A model generated the notes under the pieces. That model searched no databases. It worked only from the letters and a program-made list of their open reading frames with translations, and was not told where the DNA came from. The position numbers and the translations under genes were made by a program. Below are positions 34,950 to 47,422 of a stretch of DNA of 64,000 nucleotides, in pieces; position 1 is the first letter of the stretch; each line of letters opens with the position of its first letter. Source of the stretch: Arachis hypogaea (taxonomy: Eukaryota; Streptophyta; Magnoliopsida; Fabales; Fabaceae); assembly GCF_003086295.3 (NCBI RefSeq), contig NC_092045.1:93696693-93760692 (forward strand), given 5' to 3'.

Positions 34950-36521
34950 TGACAAACCCCATTTTGAGGATTTATCTTGTGCTAATTTCAAAGGGTTTAT
35001 CAATGATTTCACACATTTTCTGCATGAAAATACAAGGACTTGCATTCCTTTCCTAGTCTTGTCTCATGAAGGAAAACATGCTTATTTTGCACTAAAATTG
35101 ATACCTCTCTAATCTCCCCTTGATGCCATTCGATGCCGTGACCTGTGTGCTAAGTGGTTTCAGGGTATAGAGTAGGAATGGACAGGGAAAGAGAAGAAAG
35201 ACGGGTACAAGGAAAGGAAGCATGAGAATTGAAGCTTTGGAAACTTCCGCAAGGGCGCGTGCGCGCACCTGACGCGCCTGCGCGGATAAGAGCAATGTGA
35301 AGCCGAGACTACGAGCCAAGCCACGAGCCGGCTTGAGCAGCGGCTAAGCCAGGATCCTCATGGACGCGTACGCGTGCACTCCGCTTCCGCGCATACTCCA
35401 GAGCCAAATCCAGGGCGCGCACGCGTACCTTGCGCGTACGCGCCGATGTGCGAAGATGATTTTTTAAAAGTCACGTGACTTAGGCGTGGAGTTGGTTAGA
35501 GGTCCTAACTTTTGAGGAGTGCTTTGGCGGGAAGAGGCTTAAGAGGACCAAGGGAGCAAAGGTTGAGGACACTTAGTTCATTTTTCTAATTTTTAGATAT
35601 TTTGGGGAGTTAGTTACATTGTTAGAGAGAGAAACTCCAACTTCTCTCTAGGATTCATCAACTTCTCTCAAGCTTTTACTAGGGTTCTTCCTCATCAAAA
35701 TTCTGAATTTTTACCCATTCCTTGGTGAGATCCATTGCAACTTTCATTTCACTTTGTTCATGTAATAGGTTTCTCTTCCAATTTCAAGTTGTAGTTGTAA
35801 TTGTTGACATTTCTTGGATCTAGGATTCAATTCTATGATTTTTGGATTCCATTGATATTGTGAGGTTTTGATTCTCATTGTCGCTCCTTGATACTTGTTG
35901 TTAATTTCTTGTGTTGCAATATTTCTAATTTTACTTTTCTCTTCATTTCACCATGACTTTCCTTTTTGCTCATTACATGTTTGATAAAATGTCAATACTA
36001 GCTATGGAGTAGAATTTTTGTACTTGGCATAGGGTTTGGATATTGGGAGAAATTGAATAGTTATCTCAATAGTTGATTGAGAGTTAGGGATTGCTAATTG
36101 ACTTGGAGTGCACTAAAGCTAGATTCCCATAAGGTGAAGCTAGGACTTGTGACTCAAGTTGATTGTTTTCATTTGATTTTCCTCTATACTTAGGGGATAA
36201 CTAAATGAAGCAAGGCCTAATAGTTGTCAACATTGAATGAGCTATGAGGATAGACTTTCCAATGCCAACCCTAAGTCAGGTCCCTTTGATAAATAATTGA
36301 TTTTTTGTTTCTCGTTACTTGCTAAGATCTTCAAAGAATTCAACAAAGCTTACTAAATCAATAAGATGCATACTTTGGCAATTCCAAGGGAGAACGACTC
36401 GGGAGATTAATACTCTCGGATATAGATTGTAGTTTTGTTTGATGATGGATTTCGCGTTGGTTTAGACTATACTACGATTGATCACTTGATAAATTCTATA
36501 CCAACAAAAATTCATTTGTCA
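34950..36521 (+). repeat. 3' LTR of the young element
   Basis: 1572 bp, same length as the 5' LTR with three mismatches seen. It ends TTTGTCA, followed by the CCTAA duplication at 36522-36526. Confidence 0.95.
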
Positions 36522-36526
36522 CCTAA

Positions 36527-37208
36527 CTTAGGAGGTTTAGTTGCTCATAGCTTACAGAAAAACAATGATGAATTCAAAAATAGGGTCAAAGAAGTCATTC
36601 CTAACATGGGTGATCTTCTCCTTTAAACACTAATATAATAACTAAAGAATACAAAAATAAGATAGACTGGACTCTTAGTGCAAAAATCCACTTCTTGGTC
36701 CCACTTGGTGAGTGTTTGGGCAGAGTTTGGGGTGAATCCACGTGTTGAGACTCCTCTTGGGGCGTTGGACGCCAGGCCTGCTCCCTTTGGGCGTTGAAAC
36801 GCCAGGCAAGGGGTCAGTAGAACGTTCAACTCCTGTTTTAGGCCATCATTTCCAAGGATAATATGTATTATTATATATTTCCGAAAAGTTCTGAAAGTTA
36901 GCTTTCCAACGCTACTGAGAGCGCGTCAATTGGACCTATGTAGCTCCAGAAATACTCGTTCGAATGCATGGAGGTCAGAATTTGACAGCATCTGTAGCCC
37001 TTTCTCTGTCCATGAATCAGACTTTTCTAAAGCTTGCCAGAATCACACAAAAATCACCTATAAACATAGGAAAAGCACCAAAACTCAAAGTAGCATCCAA
37101 AAAGTGATTTTTGTACTAAAACCTACTAAAACTTGATAAAACTTAACAAAACAAAACCAAAAACACTAAGAAAAAGTACTAAAAAGTGTATAAAATATTC
37201 GCTCATCA
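36527..37208 (-). repeat. LTR A, right part
   Basis: Continues the LTR interrupted at 22954 and ends GCTCATCA (TGATGAGC on the minus strand). It holds two palindrome words of the GGCGTT type at about 36759 and 36788. The matching stretch at 57367-58046 differs by about 6% over a sampled 300 bases. Confidence 0.85.
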
Positions 37209-38353
37209 AAAGGCACCAAAAAACTTGGTTCGGGACTTCGAGATTCCTAACAGCTTAACCGGCAAGTGCACCGGGTCATCTAAGTAATACCTTATGTGAG
37301 TGAGGGTCGATCCCATGAGGATTGCTGGACTGAGCAAGCAATGGTTGTCAAGTTGTACTTAGTCAAGCAAATTAGAAATGGGTTTGGTGAGTTGCAATTT
37401 GCATAAACAATAAATAAGCAAGTAAAGAACATAGTAAACAGTTTGGTGTGAAAGCAGTGTGAGAAAACAGTTAAGGTTTCGGAGATGTTTATCTTTTCAG
37501 ATTAAAGTTTCTTACCAACTATTTTAACAATGAATGATTCATTCTATGGCAAACCATAAATTTCTAAACCCTAATCTCTTAGTGATTTAGCCTCCTCTAA
37601 CCTTCATTAACCGCCACTCTCGTGGTCACTTAATTCCGATTAGAAGGCTAAGTTCAGAAAACTAGTTTAACGCCACACCCTAATTATCCAAGACTAACAG
37701 GATTATATGTCACATATCCCAATCAGTTCATATAATTAGCAGTTCAGGATGAATTTGATTTCAAGTTGTAGTTCAAGTGAGATAACTCTCTCGAGAATCA
37801 CAAGAACTCATTTAGAAAAGGGTCATACTCTCGTTCCACCCAGTTCATAAGATTAAGAACAAAAACAATCCTTAGATTTGAATCAAAACATTAATTAAAA
37901 TAGAAGAATAATAGTTCTAATCCACAGAAATAAACAGAGCTCCTAACCTTAACCAAGAGGTTTAATTGCTCATACTTACAAAGAAAACTAGGGTTCTTCC
38001 AAAAGTGTGTCGTGTGAAAGAGAGAAGATCCCAATTACAAGAGATCTTTTCCCTTTTATACTAACCAAATTTGATTTGAAACTAAAATAAAATATTCAAT
38101 TCTAAATCTAAAATATTTTGTTTGTAAATAAAAATAACTAAAATAAGATAAAAGATAACAATTAAAAGCTAAATCCCACTAAAGATGAGTTTTACCTGAA
38201 TTTGGGCGTTTTCGTGGCGTTAAACGCTGGTAGGGGGTTCTGGCACTGGTTCTGTTCTCTTTGGGCTTAGCGCCAGGTTCGGTAGTGATTCCAAAAAAAA
38301 GTATAGACTATCATATATTATTGAAAAGCTCTGGAAGTTGGCTTTCCAATGTT

Positions 38354-39143
38354 GAATAAACTACCAATCCGTCCCCTGTCCATTTCTCAAAATGACAACG
38401 CGATTCCTCAAGAAAAAAAGATCCACTTTGGTCCCTATCCTTTATTTCGTGACACAATGCGGTCCCTATGACTGTTTCTCCGTCAACTCTGAACAGAAAA
38501 TACTAACGTGTCAGGTTCAAAAATGGACAGGGACCTAATTGTCTATAAATTTGAATTTGTTAAGGGTTTATTTCTCTTTATATTTTAAACGAAATTTTTT
38601 TAAATTATTTTTTTATTCATTATATTAATATGATTTTTCAATAAATTATTGAACATATAGTATGATCAATACAAACTAATTAATAAATTATTCAAATTAA
38701 AAAAATATCATTTATTATGAAACTAAATAAATAACTTTCAAATATAATTTTTAAATATATAAATAATAAACATTAAAATCAGTTAATACATTAATAATAA
38801 CCCTATGATATTAGAGTTATTAATTTAATGCAAAGATATCAAATAAAATTATTAACTTAGTTTAAAGAGATAAAAAATTAAATTTGTTATTACACGGAAA
38901 ATTTTTACTATATATCAAATAATGTGTTCATTAGTTTTCACTTTATTGTGAAAATTATCTAGATCATAATACTTGATTTTAAGTAAAATATATGTAAATT
39001 TAATTGAATTTTAATATACATAAATTTTAATCAATCCACATTATTCTTATATTGATAAATCTCCATCGATATGTTGCCTTATGACAATATGTATTATTAA
39101 TAATATTGATGCTTTGAGTTTGCTAAGTTTATAAATAGTTTCC

Positions 39144-39212
<69 letters not shown>

Positions 39213-39824
39213 CTTTTATTATATTTAGTGTTAGTTGCTTATTCATAGTGTATTTTAATGCAAAATATCAAATAGAATTATTAATTTAGTTTAGAGAGAT
39301 AAAAAATTAGATTTATTATTACTCAAAAAAAATTTATTATATATCAAATAATGTGTTCATTAATTTCTAATTTATTGTGAAAATTATCTAGATCATAATA
39401 CTAATATTATATCATAGGATTATTATTATTAATGTATTAACCGTATTTTAGTGTTTATTAAATATTTAAAAATTAAATTTGAGAATTATTTATTTAGTTT
39501 CATAATAAATGATATTTTTAAATTTGAATAATTCATTTAAAAATAATATTAATGTAATAAATAAAAAATAATTTGAAAAAGATATCGTTTAAAAAATAAG
39601 GACAAATAAATCTTTAACTAATTTAAATTTAGAGACAATTAGGTCCCTGTCTATTTTTGAACCTAATACGTCAGCATTTTCCATTCAGAGTTGACGGAAA
39701 AATAGTTACAGGGACTGCGTTGTATTACAAAATAAAGGACAAGGACCAAAGTGGATCATTTTTTTCTTGAGGGGTCGCGTTGTCATTATGAGAAATTGAC
39801 AAGGGTCGGATTGGTAGTTCACTT
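38354..39824. mobile_element. Mutator-like MITE with long inverted arms, copy 1
   Basis: 1471 bp flanked by near-perfect 10-bp duplications, TTCCAATGTT (38344-38353) and TTCCAATGTC (39825-39834). The ends read GAATAAACTACCAATCC and, reversed, AAGTGAACTACCAATCC. Inverted arms run about 38354-38816 and 39404-39824. Inside them a roughly 155-bp segment is repeated directly (about 38826-38980 and 39252-39405), and between those lies an (AT)n run. There is no coding capacity. The duplication length fits Mutator-like elements (9-11 bp). Confidence 0.85.
39144..39209. repeat. (AT)n microsatellite
   Basis: About 30 AT units in the MITE core. The matching run in the second copy (59938-59985) is shorter, and a further 60 bp or so differs between them. 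Confidence 0.95.
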
Positions 39825-40106
39825 TTCCAATGTCATTAGAACTGCATCAAATGGACCTTTGTTGCTCCAATTATGCTCGTTGGAATGAAAGGAGGTCAAG
39901 GTTGATAACATCTACTTTCTTCCTTTATTTTTGAACAAAACTATGCTAAATTCGTCCGAATTTCACCTGAAATAATAAAAACACCAAAATAACTCAAAGT
40001 AGCATCAAAAGAAGATTTTGTACTAAAATATAATAAAACTTAATAAATCCTAACTAAAAACAACTAGAAAATGAAGGGGAAAAGGGTATAAGATGCTCAC
40101 GCATCA

Positions 40107-42783
40107 TCGCCTCTGTGGTTGCACAACTGGTTTGGCATCATCCTCAAGTAAGATCTTGTGCATACACCTGGTTGGACCAATCCCCCTTAAATCACTGATG
40201 GTCCATCCGAGAGATGTTTTATGACTCTTGAGTACCTAAAGTAGCACCTCCTCCTCCTCATGTCTCAGAGAGGAGCTAATAATCACTGGATAAGTATCTT
40301 GCTCTCCCAGGAAGGCATACTTCAAAGAGGGAGGTAAGGGCTTCAACTCAAGCTTTGGAGGCCCTTCCTCAATGCTAGGCGTGTGAGACTTCTCCTTCTA
40401 AGGTGGTGAATCATCAATCTCAAGTAAATCATTCTTAGAAGGAGAATCCAGAGCATCATCAAGCTTTTCCACTTCAATTCCCTCTTCAATCAAAGGGTCA
40501 ATCATATCAACTCTCATACACCCTTTAGAGTCATTAGGGTGTTGCAAGGCCTCGAGCAAATTAAGGACAATTTCCTCTTCGTTGACCCTCAAAGTCAATT
40601 CACCCTTTTGAACATCAATAAGGGCTCTTCTTGTGGCCAAAAAGGGTCTTCCAAGAATAATAGAGGAATTTTTGTCCTCTTCCATATCCAATATGACGAA
40701 ATCGTCAGGAAAGATAAAAGGTCCTACTTTCACAAGTAAATTCTCAAAAACTCCAAGGGTGTATTTAATAGAACGATCAGCAAGTTGAAGAGAAATACGA
40801 GTAGGCTTTACCTCATCAATTTAAAACTTTCTCATCAATGAAAGAGGCATGAGGTTGATGCTAGCTCCAAGATCACATAAACCTCTTTGAATAATGATAT
40901 CTCCAATGATACAAGGAATCAGAAAACTTCCCGGATCTTGAAATTTCTTTAGGAGATTTTTTTTGGATAATTGCACTACACTCCTTAGTTATTGCCACTG
41001 TCTCACTTTTCTTTCCAATCCCTCTTGTTACTCAACAAATCCTTCATAAACTTTGCATAAAGATGAATTTTCTCAAGGGCCTTTGCAAAAGAGATGTTGA
41101 TCTGAAGCTTCTAAAAGACTTCCAAAAATTTGGAAAATTGCTTGTCTTTGGATGCCTTCTGAAGTCTTTGAGGGTATGGCATCTTAGGCTTATATTCAAG
41201 AGCCTCAGGCAATGTCAGATGTGTATCAAGAGTGACCAGAAAGGGGTTGTTAGTGTGTCTAGCTGGGACATGTTCCACCTCTTTATTTTTCCCTTCCGGA
41301 GTTTTTTCTTCAGCCGGTTCCTCACAATCCTTAGCCTTTGATCCTACTATTTTCCACTTCTCAATTGTACGGCCTTGTACTCTTCTCTTGGGTTGGGCAG
41401 TGTATCATTAGAAAGAGTATTTGAAGGTCTCTCAGGTGCTTGTTTGCTCAACTAACCCACTTGAATCTCTAAGTTTCTGAGTGAGGCTCTAGTTTTCTGC
41501 ATAAAGCTATGTTAATTCTTGGAGAGTTCCGCAACAATAGATGCTAAGTCAGGGACACTCTGAGGTTGAGAAGGTGCTTGCTGTGGTGAAGAGGCTTGAA
41601 ATTGACGATTGTTGAAATAATTCTGATTGAACCCACTCTGAGAGTTGTTGTTAAAATTCGGTTGTTGCCTCAGAGGTCGCTCTCTCCACCCAAAGTTTGG
41701 GTGATTCCTCCACCCTTGATTAAAATTCTTGGAATAGGCATCATTGTTGGGGTTTCTAGAAGAATTTTCCATATAGTTAACTTGTTCAAGAACAAACTGG
41801 CTATAGTCGTAAGTCTCACCTTGAGGGAAGCTGCCACTCATATCATAGGAAGTATCTTGAGCATTAATAGCTGAGACTTGCATTCCACTCAAGTGTTGTG
41901 TAAGAGCATTGATTTGTTGAGACATAGCCTTGTTTTTGGCAAGAATAGTATCCAAGGTATCCAATAAAATCCATAGCTTCATCAGAGGTCTTCATGTGAA
42001 GTGACCCTCCTACAGAATTATCTAGAGATATTCTAGCAGTCTTAGAAACTCCATCATAGAAAATCTGCAACTGTATCCAGTCTGAGAACATATCAGGGGG
42101 ACACTTCCTGAGCATCAGATTGTACCTTTCCCAAGCTTCATAAAGAGACTTACTCTCTCTCTCTATCTAAAGGTCTAAACGTTTGTCCTCAGCTTAGTCA
42201 GCCTCTGAGGTGAAAAAAATTTAGTTAGAAACCTGTTGACCACCTTATCCCAAGTATCCAAGCTCTCCTTAGGCTGAGTGTCAAGCCACTGCTTAGCTAT
42301 GTCCCGTACACCAAATGGGAAGAGAAGTAGCGTGTAGACATCAGGAATAACTCCAGTAGTATTCACAGTTTCATAGATCTGCAGGAAATTAGAAATAAAC
42401 AAGTTGGGATCTTCGTATGGGAGTTTGTAAAATTGGCAATTTTGCGACACTAGAGATATCAACTGAGGCTTCAGCTCAAAATTGTTAATAGCAACAAGGG
42501 GTACAACAATGCTATTTCCATAGAAATCTGGGTTAGGAGCAGTATAAGAGCCAAGTGTTCTCCTGGGTTATTCAGGAATATTAGGAAGATTAACAATATT
42601 GGCATTAATCAAATTGTTGTTATTGTTGACCTCCATAGTGGACTCTTCAGTTTTATTCTGAGAGTTATCCCTGAGATTATCAGCAGCCTTGTAAGCTCTA
42701 GCCTACTACAAACGCCTTCTTACAGTCCTCTCAATCTCAGGGTCAAAGTCTAGAAGGGGTTCTTTGTCCCTGTTCCTGCTCAT
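40107..42783 (-). pseudogene. gag-protease and pre-RT of element B (broken)
   Basis: The ATG at 42783 opens [20 protein letters not shown]. The gag core is at about 42460-42000 (DTQPKESLDTWDKVVNRFL), an Asn/Gln-rich region at 41980-41520, and protease at 40880-40600 (LGASINLMPLS, SSIILGRPFLATRR). Next comes the segment that normally precedes reverse transcriptase (SLKYAFLGEQDTYPVIISSS, GWTISDLRGIG), ending in QPQRR-like codons directly against the LTR at 40106. The rest of pol and the polypurine tract are absent. Several stops and frame changes are present, for example near 42570, 42170 and 41990. The same pre-RT/LTR joint is seen at 60862-61101. Confidence 0.8.
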
Positions 42784-43143
42784 AAACAGACAAAAAATAA
42801 AGAAAAGTGAAAATCTCTACGCCAGAGTGTAGAGAATTCCCAGTGAAGTATCCTGTATAACAGAAATAAAGTAAAATGAACTAAATGAATAATTCTAACA
42901 ATTCAAAAATCACACAGAGAAATAGACCACTAAAATAAAAAAATAATGAAAAGAAAAATAATCAGGAAAATAAAATAAAATTACTAAAGGAGGACACCAA
43001 ACTTAATTTCAAAAATTAAGAAAAAACTTTAACTAAAATAAAGCTTAAATTTTCAAAAATTTTGAAGAGAAAAACAAATAAAAATCAAAATCTAAAAATG
43101 CCTAATCTAACCAATTAGACAATAGTTAGTTGTCAATCACAGT
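42784..43143 (-). other. Leader of element B
   Basis: AT-rich untranslated leader between PBS and gag. It contains one ACCAAACTTAA word, as in element A. Confidence 0.6.
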
Positions 43144-43164
43144 CAATCCCCGACAACGGTGCCA
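43144..43164 (-). other. Primer binding site of element B
   Basis: The minus strand reads TGGCACCGTTGTCGGGGA, a two-base variant of the Athila-type PBS. It lies just inside the LTR that begins at 43171. Confidence 0.75.
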
Positions 43165-43170
43165 AAAACT

Positions 43171-43740
43171 TGGTGCGGAATTAGAATACCACAACTGAAC
43201 CGGCAAGTGCACCAGGTCGTACCAAGTAATACCTCAGGTGAGTGACGGTCGACCTCACGAGGATTGATGGATTGAGTAACAATGGTTGAATGAATCACTT
43301 AGCCAGGCAAGCAGAAAGTGATGTTTTAGGGGTTCAAAAGCATTAAAATAGTACTTTAGGAAGTAAGAAAGAAAATAGTAGAATTGGCGTGAAATGTATG
43401 TGAGAAAACAATTAAGGTTTCAGAGTTATTTATTCTTCCGGATTAAGTTTTCTTACCAACTATTTTAATCATGCAAGATTCATTTCATGGCAAACTATGA
43501 TTGACTAAACTCTAATTCCTTAGTGATTTAGTCTCCTCTAACCTAAACAACCGCCAATTCATTGGTCACTTAATGTAGAATAGAGGGTTAGGTTCAATTT
43601 TAGTTTATTAGCCACAAAAACTCTAGTTACCCAACTATAAGAGGATTATATGACACGTATCCTGTTAAGTCCAAGTAATTAGTAGTTTAGGAGGAATTTA
43701 CTTTCAAGCTAGTATTCAAGTGAGATAACTTTTCCAAGAA
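43171..43740 (-). repeat. Right LTR of element B (partial)
   Basis: Aligns with the first 570 bp or so of LTR B (37226 onward), then stops at about 43740 where composite copy 2 begins. The remaining 830 bp are missing from the window. Confidence 0.75.
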
Positions 43741-43994
43741 GTATCTTTTAAATTATGTAATGCCTAAAAGTTATATCTTTGGATTTATCTTGAAAGCTAA
43801 AAATTAAAGTTAAATGATATTAGTTCTTTTATTAAGCACAAAAATAAACCTCAAATGACTCAACAGTAGGTTCGATTAGAGAACAAAATATCCTATAATA
43901 AAAGAACGACTTAAAGCTAAAAATGCATAACAAAATATGACGTGTCTTAGCAAATATAAAATGCAATGAAAATAAACAAAAAACTTCAATCTTT

Positions 43995-46900
43995 TTACAG
44001 TCGTGACTGTTTTTGTAGTATACCTTTCATATATGCATGTGCCTTATCCATAACTTCTGACTTCTTCATATTGAATTCCTTGCTAACCAAGTCAATTGCT
44101 AGCCTCATCCTATCATTGTCATAGACCTAATAATTTTAAAAAGTACGTAGCAATTAGAATAATATATATATATACTTGGACACATATTACATTTTTCCTA
44201 ATAATAATAAAAAAATTAGAAAATGAATAATATTGGTTACTGTGATGCCAAAATTATCAGTCCACCCGCACTCTTTCATCCATTGAGCAACCTAGATACC
44301 GCAGTCATTACTGTTTAGTTAAATGTGTAATTGTACTACTTTATCAGTTTAACCGAACACATGATTCGTACATAACAAACTTACTAGACATGAAAGTAAA
44401 TTTTTTTTAAAATAATATTACTTAAGAGCTTTTCCTCTGTTGTGGTAGGTCAGACGGTTCCACGATACGAAACTTAGAAATCCGAGGTACAGTGATTTCA
44501 CTAGAATTGTAGAAAGATTTGTGTTCTAACATTCATTCAATGAATATAGCCTGTGTGACATAAAATATGGTTGGATACTGTGTAGCACGAGCAATGTAAC
44601 AGGTTAATTTTGTTTACCTGTCTAAAATGGTTAGATTATAAAAAATTAAAAAATTATTAATTCGATATTAGTGTTAACAAATGAATCTTAATTTCAAATT
44701 AAACAAACTACTAAATCACTTACAAACCGAGTATAGCAATGATCTTAAAATACAAATTCAAATCATAATTTCAAACAATGTGGTGTTCTTTTTTTCGTTA
44801 TATACAAAACATTCAAAATTAATAGAGAATAAAAGTTGAAATACTTTACTTTTAAAAAAATAAAACTGGACTACTTACCATAGTTTCAAGTGATAATATT
44901 CTACCATAGTTTCTATCTGGTATTTTACAAGAATCAAGCACAAAAATCTTTTCTTTTTTAATGTCTACAATCCTCAGGAACCAATGCTCATTGAGGTCAT
45001 TGATGGAGATAAAAATCTACTTATTTACAAAATAATGAGGATTGTGAGTCTATGCTATTAAGATAAACGTACAATTTGGATTAAATAAAACATATTTTAT
45101 TTACTAAAAATTAAAGGACTTACCCTTGACAAGTACTCAATCTTATACAAGTAGTTATCTACATATTGTTCTCTTAGTTGATTGGGTGCTCTGGACCATG
45201 TAAGTGCTAGTTGGTGATTATATTGTCATAAAAAAACATGACATCAAATTATTCATAGGCTACTTGAAACTTAAACCAAAAAAGCTATCAAATATAAATT
45301 TTCTTGAGGTATTTTTGTACTAAAACTTACCGAAAAGGTTGTTGGCAGAAACCATACAGATGGCAATTTGTTTAGCGTTTTTATGCTCTTGTGTGAGAAT
45401 GCACGTAAGGGAATCTATAACCTACAAACGAATACATTTATATCTTTTTAATCTTACAATATATAACATTAACATTTTGTACTTTTTATGTTAAATAATA
45501 AAAAATAAATATTTACATCTTGGATGACTTGTTCTCCTGGAATTAACGTGGCTAAACTTTCTCTATTTGCATATGAGGTACGAGTTAACATCAGTACTTC
45601 ATCCCTTTACGAATACACAAGCAAATATTTAGTTCAGAAAATTGTTGTTACCAAAGTATAAAATAAACTTGCATCAAATCGAATAGCATTATAAGGATTT
45701 ACCGATAACTTGGAACTTTAAATCCGGGCCAAAAATATAAGCGGCACAAGCAAGCTCATCCGTCGTTAGAATCATATCCTCCGGTGGTCTAAAACTAAGG
45801 GGCATCCACTGCAAAATGAAGCCTTCATCATGTGTAATTAACCAATAAAATTAAAAATAGTAATACTAAACAATGTAATTACAATACAAGTTCATGTTTT
45901 TATACACATATCTGTGGAATTTTCGGGCCACATGAATGCCGCGGCAATGCAAATGATGAGGTACCCTTTTTACTAATATATATTCCCATATTTGAATTCT
46001 AATCTAATTCAGATGATCTTCGTGAGGAGACATTTGATTTGAAGAGCTCCTTGAGAGTAACGTCATTTGCATGCTTATCAGAACTGTTGCTAGGGGAGAA
46101 TTTGTGTAGGGTGGGCTGTACAACTATTTTATGACATTCTTGGGATCAAATAAATTTGCTCATTATTCTATCTATGTCAACTTTGTTATCAGCTTTTGAG
46201 TTAATAATATTTATCGTATTATTAATAGCTAAATTTTCTATGTACGGATTGTCTGATCTAGTTCTATTAACAGCATAAATGGATAAGCCATTTGTGTTTG
46301 TTTTTCGATGATTTTTGTCAGAGAGGTTATGGTTGTTGTCATCTTATCAACTGCATTAGTAAAAATAATTTCACGCTGGTAGTGGTACTCGTTGTAGTTG
46401 GGTGATGAGTGAGCTTCAACGTGTTGAGATTGGTTGTTGTTAAGGGGTGAGTTCACCTCCTTTTATTTTTTGTTACCCGTATTTAAACTTCCATGAAAGG
46501 TGTATTTTAAATGTTGCACATAACACACAAATTACGAATATATATTTAAAACATCAACAAATACTAAATAATTAATAAACCTTAATATCGTATTCTAAAG
46601 AGTACATAAAATTTAATGAAAATTAATTTGTATAAAAAATTTATCACAAAGAATGTACTTTATTTTTTCCTTTATATCTAAAAAAATACAGTTTATATCT
46701 TTTAGGCATTACAATATCAAAAATAATAAAATTAATGTACTTTATTTTTTCCTTTATATCTAAAAAAATACAGTTTATATCTTTTAGGCATTACAATATC
46801 AAAAATAATAAAATTGAAAGCATAAACATATAAAGATTCTTTATTCTAATATATTCATAGTCATAAACATGGAACATATCTAAGTAGTGTAGCTTTTTGA

Positions 46901-47422
46901 AGTTGAAAAAATGATTACATCGTTCTTCACGAAACATACACTAAAATATTAATCTAATACATTTTTCCATGAGTTATATTGCAGAATAATTATTTACACA
47001 GGGAAGAATGATTTATGATTTAAAAATTGTAATTAAAAACAATCTACAAAATCTCGAAAAATGTTTAAAATCTTGTACTAAAGATATGTACTAATAAATA
47101 ATAAAACGATTTTTTCTATTATATTAAATAATACAGAATAATAATTAAGAATTAAATTAATGATAAGAAAAACACAAAATTGGGCTTAGATCTATTATTC
47201 ACATAGACCGATCATAATATAACGTCCATATTCAGTTGTAGAATAAAGTTGGATCGGTTACCTTGATGTTGTATCTATTATTTGCTTCAGCGTTTTTTTC
47301 CTCTGCTTTGTCCTATTCTTGTCCATGACATTTATACAAGGCTCTAATGATTCGCTTGTAACATTGATGGTAGATCTATCTCTTCTCTTACTCGGCCTCC
47401 TACCTCTCCCCCTCGAAGACAT
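43995..47422 (-). pseudogene. ULP1/C48 cysteine-protease-like gene, copy 2
   Basis: The ATG at 47422 gives MSSRGRGRRPSKRRDRST. A low-complexity exon lies near 46456-46238. Later exons include LTCILTQEHKNAKQIAIC (about 45400) and the His region INDLNEHWFLRIVDIKKEK (about 44985), where the catalytic-type His is kept, followed by IFVLDSCKI with the Asp. The Cys motif at about 44300 reads NDCGI, then TAG in place of Trp, then VAQWMKECGWTDNFG. The last exon (about 44130-43995) reads DNDRMRLAIDLVSKEF and ends in TAA. Apart from the TAG the catalytic triad is recognisable, so this is the best reference for the family in the window. SUMO-type protease activity is inferred from family only. Confidence 0.7.
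46652..46815. repeat. 82-bp tandem duplication
   Basis: A stretch starting AATGTACTTTATTTTTTCC occurs twice in direct succession (46652-46733 and 46734-46815). Copy 1 has it once (about 4613-4695), so it arose after the two composites separated. Confidence 0.85.

Larger units (their letters stand above)
22955..36521 (+). mobile_element. Young, nearly intact Athila-like Ty3/gypsy retrotransposon
   Basis: A 13,567-bp element flanked by the 5-bp target duplication CCTAA (22950-22954 and 36522-36526). Contents in order: 5' LTR, PBS, gag-pro-RT-RNaseH ORF, integrase in the next frame, CG-palindrome array, pyrimidine tract, accessory ORF, A-rich tract, polypurine tract, 3' LTR. The LTRs are equal in length (1572 bp), and I found only three mismatches (23284/35279, 24284/36279, 24308/36303). 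At commonly used plant LTR rates (about 1e-8 per site per year) this is roughly 0.1 million years or less. It is the youngest feature of the window and sits inside LTR A. Confidence 0.95.
37226..40106 (-). repeat. LTR B (left), carrying a MITE
   Basis: Minus-strand LTR starting TGATGCGTGAGCATC at 40106 and ending near 37226. It is about 1400 bp without the inserted MITE and its target duplication (38354-39834). 37209-37225 retains a few bases of a B-type PBS (TGGTGCC) and then abuts LTR A with no spacer. It is related to, but diverged from, the right LTR at 43171. The same junctions recur at 58046-60861. Confidence 0.8.
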
